Source: Mariprofundus sp. KV (GTDB lineage Bacteria > Pseudomonadota > Zetaproteobacteria > Mariprofundales > Mariprofundaceae). From it: 64,000 nucleotides of DNA. The stretch is from contig NZ_VWNB01000008.1 in NCBI RefSeq assembly GCF_013387475.1, positions 1-64,000 on the forward strand. The letters run 5' to 3'. The notes below the pieces were generated by a model. It had not been told where the DNA came from and ran no database searches. It worked only from the letters and a program-made list of their open reading frames with translations. A program made the translations under genes and the position numbers. Shown here piece by piece: positions 27,545 through 37,357 of the stretch (positions are counted from its first letter, which is position 1; every line of letters starts with the position of its first letter).

Positions 27545-28903
27545 ATGAAACAAGAGAGCCAAAAACTACTAGGTCTGGACAGGCTGTTTATTAAAACTTA
27601 CGGCTGCCAGATGAACGAATATGACTCCGGCCGTATGGCGGATATGATGAAGCAGGCCTATGGCCTAAGGCTTGTGGCAACGCCGGATCAGGCCGATGTG
27701 ATTCTGATGAATACCTGTTCGGTGCGCGAAAAAGCGGAAGAGAAGGTCTACTCCGAGCTTGGCCGCTATAAAAAGCTGAAAGAGAAACGTCCTGACATGA
27801 TTATCGGTGTGGGTGGCTGTGTCGGTCAGCAGGAGGGGGAGCGCATTCAGAAGCGTGCGCCCTACGTTGATATTGTGTTCGGCCCGCAGACCTACCATCG
27901 CCTGCCTGAGATGATCAAAGAGATTCGCCGTGATCGTGTCTGCCTGACCGAAATTGATATGCCGGAGATCGAGAAGTTTGATCATCTGCCCAAAGCGGAG
28001 AGTCATGGTGCAGTCGGTTGTGTGACGATCATGGAGGGGTGCGATAAATTCTGCACCTTCTGTGTGGTGCCCTATACGCGCGGTGCTGAAATATCACGGC
28101 CTGTTACAGATATTCTTGATGAGTGTCGCGAACTGCTGGCCGGAGGCGCAGTGGAGATCAGTCTGCTGGGGCAGAATGTGAATGCCTATCGTGGTCCGGG
28201 ACCGGATGAAGAGGAGTGGGACTTCACCATGCTGCTCTATGCCGTGGCTGCACTCCCCGGCCTTCAGCGTCTGCGTTTTTCCACCAGCCATCCGATGGAG
28301 ATGACCAGTGAACTCTGTGTCGCTTTTGCCGAGATTCCGCAGCTGATGCCCTATCTGCATCTGCCGGTACAGAGCGGTTCGGATCATCTGCTCAAAGTGA
28401 TGCATCGCGGCCATGATCGTGAAACCTATTTCCGTATTATTGATGAGTTGCGTCAGCACTGCCCCGATATTGCCCTCTCTTCCGATTTCATTGTCGGATA
28501 TCCGGGAGAGAGCGATGAGGATTTTGAACAGACACTCGATCTGGTACGCCGTGTTCATTACGACTCCGCCTTCTGTTTCAAGTATTCACCACGGCCGGGA
28601 ACGCCCGCCTCCAAGGTTGAGGACAGCGTGCCTGAAGCGGTGAAAGATGCTCGTCTGCAGCAGCTGCTAACGCTGACGCGCGAACAGACACGGGAGGCTA
28701 TGCAGTCGCAGGTCGGAAAAACGGTTGCGGTGCTGGTTGAGAAAGAGAGTCGCGATGCCGGCGATATGGCCGGGCGCACGGCCGATTTCAAAATTGTCCA
28801 TTTCAAGGGTCAGAAGCGTCAGATCGGACAGATTATGCCGGTGCGTATCACTGAGGCCTATGGTCAGTCGCTCAGGGGCGAGTTGATTCTTGCTGATGAT
28901 TAA
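27545..28903 (+). CDS. miaB: tRNA-2-methylthio-N6-dimethylallyladenosine synthase
   Basis: A 452-residue radical-SAM methylthiotransferase from ATG 27545. The N-terminal UPF0004 domain has three cluster cysteines (TYGCQMNEYDS, MNTCSVREKAEEK, GGCVGQQEG). The radical-SAM motif is GCDKFCTFCVVPYTRG (CxxxCxxC), followed by EISLLGQNVNAY and LHLPVQSGSDHLLKVMHRGH. The C-terminal TRAM domain starts about residue 385. It thiomethylates i6A37 in tRNAs. First of the classic miaB-phoH-ybeY-corC-lnt set. Confidence 0.96.
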   Translation: MKQESQKLLGLDRLFIKTYGCQMNEYDSGRMADMMKQAYGLRLVATPDQADVILMNTCSVREKAEEKVYSELGRYKKLKEKRPDMIIGVGGCVGQQEGERIQKRAPYVDIVFGPQTYHRLPEMIKEIRRDRVCLTEIDMPEIEKFDHLPKAESHGAVGCVTIMEGCDKFCTFCVVPYTRGAEISRPVTDILDECRELLAGGAVEISLLGQNVNAYRGPGPDEEEWDFTMLLYAVAALPGLQRLRFSTSHPMEMTSELCVAFAEIPQLMPYLHLPVQSGSDHLLKVMHRGHDRETYFRIIDELRQHCPDIALSSDFIVGYPGESDEDFEQTLDLVRRVHYDSAFCFKYSPRPGTPASKVEDSVPEAVKDARLQQLLTLTREQTREAMQSQVGKTVAVLVEKESRDAGDMAGRTADFKIVHFKGQKRQIGQIMPVRITEAYGQSLRGELILADD

Positions 28904-28921
28904 AGGCATGATTACCCTGTT

Positions 28922-29872
28922 ATGACAGTTTCCCTGCGTCTTGAGGCGCGTGATGCAATTTCTCTACAGCGCCTGTGCGGTGCCGGCAACCGCATCGTCA
29001 ACAGGATCGAGACGTTCTATCAGGTACAGTTTCATGGTCAGCCCGGAGCCTGGGATATTGACGGTGCGCAGGCTGCAGCTGCGCGCGCAGCAATGCTGCA
29101 GCTTGCTGCAAGGGCCGCCTCACAGCCAGGTGAACTCAGTGATGTTGATGTGGAGGGTGTATTGAAGGATGTTCAGGTGAGCGATAGTAGCCAGAGCGAA
29201 GTCGAACAAGGGGTGTTGATCGCCGGTCGGCGCCATATCAGTGGCAAAACAGCCAACCAGCGCAGTTATCTTAAGTCTATTCAGCGCAACACACTCTCGC
29301 TGGCGGTTGGCCCGGCCGGATCAGGAAAGACCTATCTGGCTGTAGCCGCAGCTGTGGCTGCTCTCAGCAGCAATCGCGTTGAACGCATTATCCTGACCCG
29401 TCCGGCTGTGGAGGCTGGTGAGAAGCTCGGATTTCTTCCCGGGGATCTGCAGCAGAAGGTCGACCCCTATCTGCGTCCGCTGTTTGATGCACTCTCCGAT
29501 ATGCTCGGCGTGGAGAAGATGAATGCCATGATGGAGCAGGGGCGCATTGAAGTTGCTCCGCTTGCCTATATGCGTGGACGAACACTCAATGATGCATTTG
29601 TGATCCTCGATGAAGCGCAGAACACCACGCGTGAACAGATGAAGATGTTTCTCACCCGCCTCGGTTTTGGTTCGGTGATGGTGGTGACCGGTGATGTCAC
29701 CCAGATCGATCTGCCCCGCCATCAGCAGAGTGGGCTGCTGCATGCCCTGCAGGTGCTGGAGCATGTCACCGATATCGGTATATCGCGCATGAGCAGTAGT
29801 GATGTGGTTCGCCATCAGCTGGTTGAGAAGATAGTCAATGCCTATGAAGGGATGGAGAAGCAGGAGCCGTGA
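28922..29872 (+). CDS. ybeZ: PhoH-family ATPase (YbeZ type)
   Basis: A 316-residue P-loop ATPase with an N-terminal KH-like region, Walker [19 protein letters not shown], and Walker [27 protein letters not shown]. These are characteristic of PhoH/YbeZ, a predicted RNA helicase that works with the ribosomal RNA endonuclease YbeY. The next gene is ybeY, with a four-base GTGA overlap, so the two are coupled. Confidence 0.93.
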   Translation: MTVSLRLEARDAISLQRLCGAGNRIVNRIETFYQVQFHGQPGAWDIDGAQAAAARAAMLQLAARAASQPGELSDVDVEGVLKDVQVSDSSQSEVEQGVLIAGRRHISGKTANQRSYLKSIQRNTLSLAVGPAGSGKTYLAVAAAVAALSSNRVERIILTRPAVEAGEKLGFLPGDLQQKVDPYLRPLFDALSDMLGVEKMNAMMEQGRIEVAPLAYMRGRTLNDAFVILDEAQNTTREQMKMFLTRLGFGSVMVVTGDVTQIDLPRHQQSGLLHALQVLEHVTDIGISRMSSSDVVRHQLVEKIVNAYEGMEKQEP

Positions 29873-30354
29873 TCGACGTTGTTATTGATGATGAGCTTGA
29901 AGCCTCATTCAGCGCTCCCGAAGGTATCGAGAGTGCTGTGTTGATAGCCTGTGAAGCTGCCGGTCATTCAGGAGAGCAGCCTGAAATGTGTATCCGTTTT
30001 GCAGCCGATGAGGTGGTGCAGGAGCTAAATGCGACCTGGCGCAGCAAGGATAGCGTGACTGATGTGCTCTCCTTTCCCATGCAGGAGGCCCCTGAGTTCG
30101 ACTTTTCCGAGTCGCTCGGTGATATTGCGCTGGCCGTTCCCTTTATCCTTAATGAGGCTGAGCGTCTGGGGCTGCCACAGGCAGATCACACTCTGCACCT
30201 GATTGTGCATGCTACCCTGCACCTTCTGGGCTTTGATCATATTGATGATGACGATGCAGATGAGATGCAGGCGCTGGAGAGGCAGATCATGTCAAAGATC
30301 GGTCTGCACGACCCCTATCCAGTGCAAACAAAAGAGAATCCGGAGAAGATATGA
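29869..30354 (+). CDS. ybeY: endoribonuclease YbeY
   Basis: A 161-residue metalloprotein with the zinc motif [11 protein letters not shown] near the C-terminus, [16 protein letters not shown] in the middle and [10 protein letters not shown]. It acts in 16S rRNA 3'-end maturation and ribosome quality control. Start is GTG 29869, overlapping the phoH stop. It overlaps corC by four bases (ATGA). Confidence 0.95.
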   Translation: MIDVVIDDELEASFSAPEGIESAVLIACEAAGHSGEQPEMCIRFAADEVVQELNATWRSKDSVTDVLSFPMQEAPEFDFSESLGDIALAVPFILNEAERLGLPQADHTLHLIVHATLHLLGFDHIDDDDADEMQALERQIMSKIGLHDPYPVQTKENPEKI

Positions 30355-31193
30355 GTTCCACATTCCAGAAATGGACACGTAAGCTGCGTGAGTCACTGAT
30401 TGAACACCTTCGTCCGGGGCGAGATGATGAGGAGTTGTTGGCGGTTCTCGGGCGCGCCGAAGCGGTACAGTCGGATGAGCAGCGCAGCATGCTGGAGCAG
30501 GTGGTGGCCTTTAATGATACCCGCGTGCGTGAAGTGATGGTGCCGCGCTCGGAGATCCATGCCGTGAATGTGGATGCATCCCTTGCCGAGGTGGAAGCTG
30601 CACTGATTGAGCATGGCGTTACCCGCCTGCCTGTAATTGAATCAGATATCGACCATGTGCTTGGTGTTGTGCATACCAAGGATGTTCTGGCTGCCCGTGT
30701 GCGTGGTGAGTCGCCATCTCTGGCTGCGATCCTGCGCCCCTGTCTGCGGGTACTGGAGCTGGAGAAGGTCTCCGGCCTGCTTGAAGAGATGCGGGACGAA
30801 GGGTGTCATATTGCCATGGTGCTGGATGAGTATGGGGGTACAGCCGGACTGGTGATGCTCTCTGATCTGCTGGATGAGATTGTTGGTGAGATCCGCGATG
30901 AGAGCGAAGAGGATGAGAGTGAGTGTCATGTTCAGTCCGATGGCAGCTATATCGTGCTGGCGCTGATGCATATTGAAGATCTCAGTGAAGAGCTCGGGGT
31001 GAAACTACCGCTGGGCGATTATGATACTGTGGGTGGCTGGCTTACCGACCGGCTGGCACGCATCCCGCAAGTCGGTGAAGTGATCACGCTGGAGGGGTTT
31101 CAGATTCATATTGTAGAGGCTGATCCGCGACGTATCACGAAGGTGCGTATGCTGCGTTTGCAGGACTCACAGCCCGACAGTTCTGGTGGCTGA
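30351..31193 (+). CDS. corC: CorC/YbeX CBS-domain protein
   Basis: A 280-residue soluble protein with two CBS motifs (VREVMVPRSEIHAVN about residue 60, and PCLRVLELEKVSGLLEEM about 130) and a C-terminal CorC_HlyC transporter-associated domain (LGDYDTVGGWLTDRLARIPQVGEVI). It is linked to magnesium/cobalt efflux and, in the ybe cluster, to ribosome metabolism. It overlaps ybeY by four bases and lnt by eight. Confidence 0.93.
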   Translation: MSSTFQKWTRKLRESLIEHLRPGRDDEELLAVLGRAEAVQSDEQRSMLEQVVAFNDTRVREVMVPRSEIHAVNVDASLAEVEAALIEHGVTRLPVIESDIDHVLGVVHTKDVLAARVRGESPSLAAILRPCLRVLELEKVSGLLEEMRDEGCHIAMVLDEYGGTAGLVMLSDLLDEIVGEIRDESEEDESECHVQSDGSYIVLALMHIEDLSEELGVKLPLGDYDTVGGWLTDRLARIPQVGEVITLEGFQIHIVEADPRRITKVRMLRLQDSQPDSSGG

Positions 31194-32643
31194 CTCCCGC
31201 AAACTGCAGATGCTGCTGGCATTGGCTCTGGGCGGGCTGATGCCTTTTGCATTTTCCCCCTTTGATTACGCCTGGCTGGCGATACCGGCTCTGGCCGGGT
31301 TTTTATGGCTGCTCTGTCAGGGGGCTCCGTTTCGCATCGGTTTCGCCTTTGGTTTCGGCTGGTTCGGTTTCGGCGCCTGGTGGCTGGCACCAACCCTGCA
31401 CACCTTCGGCCATCTGCCGTGGGCAGTGGCCTGGTTCTGTGTGCTGGTGGTCGGTTGCGTGATGGCACTGTTACCGGCCTTGTGGGCCTGGCTGGCAGCC
31501 AGGGATGGTGGACGAACACACTGGATTCTGGTCAGCTTTCCGAGCGTTGCCGTGGTTGAGGAGTGGGTGCGGGGGCATATATTTACCGGCCTGCCGTGGA
31601 CTGCACTGGGTAATCTGATGCTTGATACACCGGCCATCGGCTGGGCATCGTGGTTCGGTGTATACGGTCTGGCCTTTATACCGGCTCTGCTGGCGGCATC
31701 ACTGCTGTTGCTGGTTACCCATGAAGAGAAAAAGTGGGGAGCAGGCGGCCTTCTCATCTCCACGCTATTGGTGCTGGCTGCACCGCAACCCCTGGATGCA
31801 ACCGGTGAAGAGGTTTACCACGCCGCGCTGATTCAGGGCAATATTCCACAGGATCAGAAATGGGATGCCGCCTTTCTTAATGAGACGATGTTCAGATATG
31901 CCGAGCTCTCTGAGCAGGTGGCAGGGAAGAGTGATGTGATTATCTGGCCTGAGGCTGCAATCCCCTTCTTTCTGGAGCGCGCACCGGAGTGGGACAGCTG
32001 GCTTAGTGGTAATATTACTGGTTGGCAGGTGCCGCTGATCTTTGGCGGGTTGAAGCTGACCGGAGAGAGTACGGCCAATAACGGTCTGTTTGCTGAAGAA
32101 CCGGCTGGCAGCAGTCGTGAGTTTGCGGGTAAACAGCACCTGGTGCCATTTGGTGAGTATGTGCCGTCATGGGTGCCCTTTGTGAGAGCACTGGTTCCGG
32201 CTATCGCCAACTTCAGGCCTGCTGAAGATTCAGGCACCGTGCAGTTGCGTGGTGTCAGTTACGGCTCACTGATCTGTTATGAATCGCTGTTTCCTGAACA
32301 GGCGCGCCTGCGGGTACAGAACGGTGCACAGGTGCTGGTCAATGTCACCAATGATGCATGGTACGGCACTACTCCGGCGGCCTGGCAGCATTTTCAGGCT
32401 GCCCGCATGCGTTCGGTGGAGAGTGGCCGCTATCTGTTGCGTGCGGCCAATACAGGCGTGACAGCGATTATCGGACCTGATGGCAAGGTGAGAAGCGCTA
32501 TCCCGTGGTGGACCAAACAGTCTCTGGTTGGTGAGTTCAGGCTCTCCAAGGCGGTAACCCCCTATGTGAAATGGGGAGATACTCCTTTGCTGGCTCTGTT
32601 GATTTTGTTAGTAATCCCTCTGATATTCAGAAAAGGTGAATAA
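31186..32643 (+). CDS. lnt: apolipoprotein N-acyltransferase
   Basis: A 485-residue inner-membrane enzyme with about six N-terminal helices (1-200) and a periplasmic nitrilase domain. The catalytic triad is visible: Glu in VIIWPEAAIP, Lys in the central loop region near GKQHLVPFGEYVP, and Cys in YGSLICYESLFPE. It adds the third acyl chain to lipoproteins, several of which are encoded in this window. Start is GTG 31186 inside the end of corC. Length is slightly below E. coli Lnt (512). Confidence 0.94.
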   Translation: MADSRKLQMLLALALGGLMPFAFSPFDYAWLAIPALAGFLWLLCQGAPFRIGFAFGFGWFGFGAWWLAPTLHTFGHLPWAVAWFCVLVVGCVMALLPALWAWLAARDGGRTHWILVSFPSVAVVEEWVRGHIFTGLPWTALGNLMLDTPAIGWASWFGVYGLAFIPALLAASLLLLVTHEEKKWGAGGLLISTLLVLAAPQPLDATGEEVYHAALIQGNIPQDQKWDAAFLNETMFRYAELSEQVAGKSDVIIWPEAAIPFFLERAPEWDSWLSGNITGWQVPLIFGGLKLTGESTANNGLFAEEPAGSSREFAGKQHLVPFGEYVPSWVPFVRALVPAIANFRPAEDSGTVQLRGVSYGSLICYESLFPEQARLRVQNGAQVLVNVTNDAWYGTTPAAWQHFQAARMRSVESGRYLLRAANTGVTAIIGPDGKVRSAIPWWTKQSLVGEFRLSKAVTPYVKWGDTPLLALLILLVIPLIFRKGE

Positions 32644-32668
32644 GTGCATCCATGAAAGGGGAAATTCT

Positions 32669-33658
32669 ATGAGCAGACAGCAGGTTTGTGTGTTGGGTGC
32701 GGGATCCTGGGGAACGGCGCTGGCGCTGGTGCTGGCCCGCAGTGGTGCGCGCGATGTCTGGCTGGTCGCACGCGATGATGAGCAGGTGGCTGCCATCGCA
32801 TCGAGTCGCGAGAACCGCCACTATCTGCCGGGTATAACCCTGCCTGAAAATATCCGTATCACTGCAGATACCGGGTTGGCTATCGCGAATATCGATGCCT
32901 GCGTCTATGCACTGCCCTGCATTGCCGTGGATGATTATCTGCCGCTGCTTGGCAGTGGCGACTATCCGGTCATTGCCGCCTGTAAGGGGCTGCATCCGGA
33001 GACGCTGATCCGCACTGATGAGATGTTGGCCAGATATATCGACAGCTCGCGTATTGCGCTGCTTTCAGGGCCATCTTTTGCAGTGGAGGTGGCAAAGGGG
33101 CAGCCCACCGCCATTACCATGGCGGCAGAAAATCTGGGGCTGGCTGCAGCCGCAGCATCATATTTTGATGATACCAACTTCCGCATCTACCCCAGCGATG
33201 ATCTCGTTGGTGTGGCCATGGGTGGCGCGCTTAAAAATGTTATTGCCATTGCTGCAGGTATGGCTGATGGACTCGGTTTTGGCCACAACTCGGTTGCTGC
33301 AGCTGTGACGCGAGGCCTCTCCGAGATGGCGCGCCTGAGTGTCGCCTGTGGTGGTAAAACAGAGACGATGATGGGTCTTTCAGGGCTTGGAGATCTTGTG
33401 CTTACCTGTACCGGTGAGCTGTCGCGCAATCGCCAGTTCGGTATCGCTGTTGCCAGGGGGAGAAGCTGCTCTGTTGCTATTGAGGAGATTGGTCAGGTTG
33501 TCGAGGGTGTCCGCACAGCCAAGGCTGCCAACCTGCTGGCTGAGAAATTGAATATTGAGTTGCCGCTGATGCAGAGTGTTCACCACATTTTAAGTGGTAG
33601 CATTGCGATCAAAGAGGCAGTGACACAGTTGATGGCGAGGCCGGAGCGGCCGGAATAG
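32669..33658 (+). CDS. gpsA: glycerol-3-phosphate dehydrogenase [NAD(P)+]
   Basis: A 329-residue enzyme supplying glycerol-3-phosphate for phospholipids. It has the NAD motif VLGAGSWGTALALVLA, ALLSGPSFAVEVAKGQPTA, the catalytic-lysine segment GGALKNVIAIAAGMADGLGFGHNS, and MMGLSGLGDLVLTC. The start at ATG 32669 follows the ribosome site GAAAGGGGA. The TAG stop abuts the ATG of the smr gene. Confidence 0.96.
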   Translation: MSRQQVCVLGAGSWGTALALVLARSGARDVWLVARDDEQVAAIASSRENRHYLPGITLPENIRITADTGLAIANIDACVYALPCIAVDDYLPLLGSGDYPVIAACKGLHPETLIRTDEMLARYIDSSRIALLSGPSFAVEVAKGQPTAITMAAENLGLAAAAASYFDDTNFRIYPSDDLVGVAMGGALKNVIAIAAGMADGLGFGHNSVAAAVTRGLSEMARLSVACGGKTETMMGLSGLGDLVLTCTGELSRNRQFGIAVARGRSCSVAIEEIGQVVEGVRTAKAANLLAEKLNIELPLMQSVHHILSGSIAIKEAVTQLMARPERPE

Positions 33659-34177
33659 ATGGCCGATGAGGATGATCTGTTTGTCGAGGCAGTGGGTGAA
33701 ATTCGCCCACTTGCCCCATCCAACAAGATAGGGTCAGCGCTGCGGAAAAAGAGAAAAAGGGTGGTTCCGATCAAAGTCGGAACGGGTCTGATCAATCCGC
33801 CACGCCAGGATTGTTCACCTGAGCGCTCAGAAGATCCGTGGCGACTGGTTGCCGATGGTGTCTCCCGCGAACGGCTGCGGCGACTGGCTGGCGGCGAGCC
33901 ACCTGTTGAATATACGCTTGATCTGCACGGTTTCACGCGCGATGAGGCGCAGCGCCAACTGGCTTTAGTCTTTGAAGCTGCGCTGCAGGGCGGGCAGCGT
34001 GCCATGCGAATTATTCACGGGCGCGGTCTGCATTCCCACGGCAAGGCGATTCTCAAAGAGGCTCTCTATCACTGGCTGCAAGATGGCCCTTTTGCCTATG
34101 CAGTGCTGGCGGCGATTCCTGAGCCGGGTAGTGGTGGCGGGGCCTGTCTCGTTCTGCTGCGCAGACAGGGCACGTAA
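33659..34177 (+). CDS. Smr-domain protein
   Basis: A 172-residue protein with a basic, probably flexible first half (ALRKKRKRVVP) and a C-terminal Smr domain: TLDLHGFTRDEAQRQL, then RIIHGRGLHSHGKAILKEALYHWL. The LDLHG and HGRG motifs are those of the small MutS-related nuclease domain (YdaL/SmrA type). ATG directly follows the gpsA stop (TAGATG). Likely a DNA- or RNA-acting enzyme; substrate unknown. Confidence 0.85.
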   Translation: MADEDDLFVEAVGEIRPLAPSNKIGSALRKKRKRVVPIKVGTGLINPPRQDCSPERSEDPWRLVADGVSRERLRRLAGGEPPVEYTLDLHGFTRDEAQRQLALVFEAALQGGQRAMRIIHGRGLHSHGKAILKEALYHWLQDGPFAYAVLAAIPEPGSGGGACLVLLRRQGT

Positions 34178-34204
34178 GCTATTGGCATCTAACGGAGGGG
34201 ATTT

Positions 34205-36172
34205 ATGAAAAGTCTGTGGAATGAGAGTGATGCGCAGGAGCTTGCGGGTGATCTGTTGGCGCAGCGTGTTTACAGCTCGCGGCTGCTGGGTCAGGAGCCT
34301 TCGCTGGTGTTGCATGGTGGTGGCAACACCTCGGTTAAGGCTGAAGCGGTGAATCTGTTCGGAGAGTCGGAAACGGTGCTCTATGTGAAGGGCAGTGGCT
34401 GGGATCTGGCGACGATTGAGAAAGCCGGTTTTGCACCGGTTCGACTGGATGTGTTGAAAAAGATGGCGGAACTGCAGGCGCTGAGCGATTCCGATATGGT
34501 CAATGCCCAGCGTGCAGCGATGACCGATCCGAATGCGCCCAACCCTTCGGTTGAAGCGATTCTGCATGCCATCATCCCATCCGCTTTTGTCGATCACACC
34601 CATGCCGATGCGGTGGTGACAATCAGTAATGCTCGGGATGGAGAGACGCGGCTGCAGGAGATTTACGGGGACGAAGTGCTGCTATTGCCCTATGTGATGC
34701 CGGGTTTTGTGCTGGCACGTCAGGTCCATGAACTTACGGCAGGCATCAACTGGTCAAAACTCAAGGGTATTGTGCTGTTGCACCACGGTGTGTTCACCTT
34801 CTCTGATGATGCGCGTGAAAGTTACGAAAATATGATCGATCTGGTCTCCAAAGCTGAGGCCTATCTGGCTGAACATGTTGCCATTGAGCCTGTGCTTGCA
34901 ACGGCTGATGCCGTTGACTTAAAGCAGATGGCAGCGATGCGCAGGGCAGCATCAGAGGTGCGCGGCTCTGCCATGCTTGCCCGGCTGATCAGTGATGCTG
35001 ACGCCGTTTCATTTTCGGCCCGCAGCAATGTTGCCGCGATTGCCGGGCGCGGGCCGCTTACGCCTGATCATGTCATTCGCACCAAGCGCACCGCGATGGT
35101 CGTCGCTGATGATGCGGTTGCCAGTGTGCACTCCTTTGCCGATGACTATCGCAACTATTTCAATCGCAATAACAGTAGCGATCTTACCTGCCTCGATCTG
35201 GCGCCACGCTGGGCACTCTGGCCGGGCTGCGGGGCTGTGGCTTTCGGCACGACGCCGGGAGAGTGTGACATTATCGCCGATATCAGTCGCCATACGATGC
35301 AGGCGATCTCCCGCGCCGAGGCCCTTGGTGGCTGGCAGGCGCTGCCTGAGAAAGATATTTTCGAGCTGGAGTACTGGGAGTTGGAGCAGGCCAAACTGAA
35401 CAAGGGTGGCTCAGCCCCTGAATTCAGGGGCAAGGTTGCCCTGGTTACCGGCGGAGCAAGTGGTATCGGCAGAGCCTGTGTCGAGTCACTGCTGGCCAGA
35501 GGTGCTGTGGTTGTGGCGCTGGATATTAATCCTGAGATTATCGATATGAATGCGCCTAACCTGCTTGGTCTGGTTTGTGATGTGACCAGCAGGGCACTGT
35601 TGAAACGATCAATTGAAACAGCGATACGCCGCTTCGGCGGGCTGGATATTGTGATCAGTAATGCAGGTGTTTTTCCGGTCAGTTGTGACATTGAAGCGAT
35701 GGATGCGGATCTCTGGCAGCAGAGTCTTAATCTCAATCTGACCAGTCATCAGGTGCTGTTGCAGGAGGCGATTCCCTACCTGAAACAGGGTATCGATCCG
35801 GCAGTGGTGATCATTGCCTCTAAAAATGTGCCGGCTCCGGGGCCTGGAGCTGCTGCCTACTCTGTAGCCAAAGCGGGTTTGACCCAGCTTGGGCGGGTGG
35901 CTGCCCTTGAACTGGGTAAAGATGGTGTGCGCGTCAATATGCTGCATCCCAATGCGGTATATGATACGGCAATATGGAACGATGAGGTGCTGGAGAAACG
36001 GGCTGCCAGTTATGGTTTGAGTGTGGATCAGTACAAGAGAAATAATATCTTATGCTGTGAAGTGACCTCGCATCATGTGGGTGAGCTGGCCTGTGCGATG
36101 GCCGGGAACCTGTTTGCCTGTACAACCGGAGCACAGCTACCTGTTGATGGCGGCAATGAACGGGTCATCTGA
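34205..36172 (+). CDS. class II aldolase / short-chain dehydrogenase fusion
   Basis: A 655-residue bifunctional protein preceded by AACGGAGGGG. Residues about 1-400 are a class II aldolase/adducin domain with zinc-binding His in DHTHADAVVT and LLHHGVFTF. Residues about 410-655 are an SDR with ALVTGGASGIGRACVESLLARG, VISNAGVF, catalytic AAYSVAKAG (Tyr-x3-Lys) and QLPVDGGNERVI. Proteins with this architecture (RhaD-RhaE-like) cleave rhamnulose-1-phosphate and oxidise lactaldehyde, but no rhamnose genes are here and the true substrate is not known. It stands between housekeeping genes. Confidence 0.88.
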   Translation: MKSLWNESDAQELAGDLLAQRVYSSRLLGQEPSLVLHGGGNTSVKAEAVNLFGESETVLYVKGSGWDLATIEKAGFAPVRLDVLKKMAELQALSDSDMVNAQRAAMTDPNAPNPSVEAILHAIIPSAFVDHTHADAVVTISNARDGETRLQEIYGDEVLLLPYVMPGFVLARQVHELTAGINWSKLKGIVLLHHGVFTFSDDARESYENMIDLVSKAEAYLAEHVAIEPVLATADAVDLKQMAAMRRAASEVRGSAMLARLISDADAVSFSARSNVAAIAGRGPLTPDHVIRTKRTAMVVADDAVASVHSFADDYRNYFNRNNSSDLTCLDLAPRWALWPGCGAVAFGTTPGECDIIADISRHTMQAISRAEALGGWQALPEKDIFELEYWELEQAKLNKGGSAPEFRGKVALVTGGASGIGRACVESLLARGAVVVALDINPEIIDMNAPNLLGLVCDVTSRALLKRSIETAIRRFGGLDIVISNAGVFPVSCDIEAMDADLWQQSLNLNLTSHQVLLQEAIPYLKQGIDPAVVIIASKNVPAPGPGAAAYSVAKAGLTQLGRVAALELGKDGVRVNMLHPNAVYDTAIWNDEVLEKRAASYGLSVDQYKRNNILCCEVTSHHVGELACAMAGNLFACTTGAQLPVDGGNERVI

Positions 36173-36238
36173 ATTGGTGAGGGATGCCCCTGACTAAATA
36201 ATGCTGTCTGAACCGGAATCCTGCGTTATAGTACTTGC

Positions 36239-36643
36239 ATGAAAATGAGATATCTCCTACTACCTGTTTCACTGACTTTCCTGCTCTCTTCCCATGCGTT
36301 GGCGGAAGATGCGGCCCTGCCGCCGCCTGATGTTGGTGTTGAAGCACCTGTTGAGCCCGCTCAGGCTGATGAGATGAGGGAGAGTGCTCCCAATCTTCGC
36401 GATGAGCTGGGAACCACCAATAGTGACACCACCATCGATGTCCGCTCTTATCAGCGCAAGGATGGTGCTGAAATTACCGAGTATGCTGTGCGCGGTCGTG
36501 TCTATAAGATCAAAGTACAACCTCCCGGTGGTTTACCTGCCTATTATCTCTATGACCGTGATGGTGATGGTACCTTCGAGCGGCGCCTGCCCGGTGGCGG
36601 CAAGCCGCTCTCCCCACCGAGCTGGGTTGTAAAAGAGTTCTGA
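36239..36643 (+). CDS. DUF2782 periplasmic protein
   Basis: A 134-residue exported protein: signal peptide ending SSHALA, a Pro/Glu-rich linker, then the DUF2782 domain (IDVRSYQRKDGAEITEYAVRGRVYKIKV followed by PAYYLYDRDGDGTFERR). The DxDGDG stretch may bind calcium. Function unknown. It lies four bases before the thiE-like gene, so the two share a transcript. Confidence 0.8.
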   Translation: MKMRYLLLPVSLTFLLSSHALAEDAALPPPDVGVEAPVEPAQADEMRESAPNLRDELGTTNSDTTIDVRSYQRKDGAEITEYAVRGRVYKIKVQPPGGLPAYYLYDRDGDGTFERRLPGGGKPLSPPSWVVKEF

Positions 36644-36646
36644 TCC

Positions 36647-37270
36647 GTGCGGGTTAATATCCCGTCGCTTACCCTGATTACTGACAGCAGCCGATATCCG
36701 GATGATCTGCTCTTTGCTGTGCTGGAGAAGACGCTGGGTCATGGCGTGGACGCTGTTCTTCTGCGTGAAAAGCAGCTGAGCTCGGCAAAGCTGCTGGCAT
36801 TGGCCTCGCGACTACGCGAGCTTACTGCAGCATTCGGGGCGGCACTCTATATTCATACGCAGGCCGATATTGCAGCGGCAGTGGATGCTGATGGTGTGCA
36901 TCTGGCCAGTGGTGATATGAGCAATATCCAGGCTATCCGCAGCTGGCTCAATGATGCGAATAAAACAGTATCGACCTCGTGTCATTCGCTCGCCGAGATC
37001 AGAATGGCGGAGCAGTATGGCGCCGATTTCCTCTTTCTCTCCCCTGTTTTTCCCACTGCCTCTCATCCGGGAGCAGCGCACCTTGGCGCCGATACGTTTA
37101 TCGATCTGGCTGCGCAGAGCTCGCTTCCGGTCCTCGCACTGGGCGGCATTGATGAAGAGAACTGCCAGGAGATCCGGGGCCATGGGATAGCCGTGATCTC
37201 TGCCCTTCTGGCTGCGGATGACCCCGCTGTGACTGCGACCCGTTTGTATCAACAGAGCTCGCAGGGCTGA
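36647..37270 (+). CDS. thiamine-phosphate synthase-like protein (ThiE/TenI family)
   Basis: A 207-residue TIM-barrel protein with GTG start 36647. It has LLREKQL, DGVHLASGDM, STSCHSLAEIRMAEQYGADFLFLSPVFPTASHPG and LALGGID, all of the ThiE/TenI superfamily. The SPVFPTASHPG form is typical of the ThiE-like domain often fused to MutT/Nudix proteins. The canonical ThiE INDR.D motif is replaced by IHTQAD, so catalysis as a true thiamine-phosphate synthase is doubtful. No other thi genes are nearby. A strong terminator follows. Confidence 0.7.
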   Translation: MRVNIPSLTLITDSSRYPDDLLFAVLEKTLGHGVDAVLLREKQLSSAKLLALASRLRELTAAFGAALYIHTQADIAAAVDADGVHLASGDMSNIQAIRSWLNDANKTVSTSCHSLAEIRMAEQYGADFLFLSPVFPTASHPGAAHLGADTFIDLAAQSSLPVLALGGIDEENCQEIRGHGIAVISALLAADDPAVTATRLYQQSSQG

Positions 37271-37273
37271 TGC

Positions 37274-37306
37274 TTGTCCCCCATTTGGGGGACAACACTT
37301 TTTTTT
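37274..37306 (+). terminator. intrinsic terminator after the thiE-like gene
   Basis: A perfect 9-bp stem, TTGTCCCCC-ATTT-GGGGGACAA, is followed by CAC and eight T, starting four bases past the stop codon. Confidence 0.92.
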
Positions 37307-37357
37307 CAAGGCGTTATCATTGGCCCCTCTTACGGATGAGAAGAAGGGGTTCTAGAG

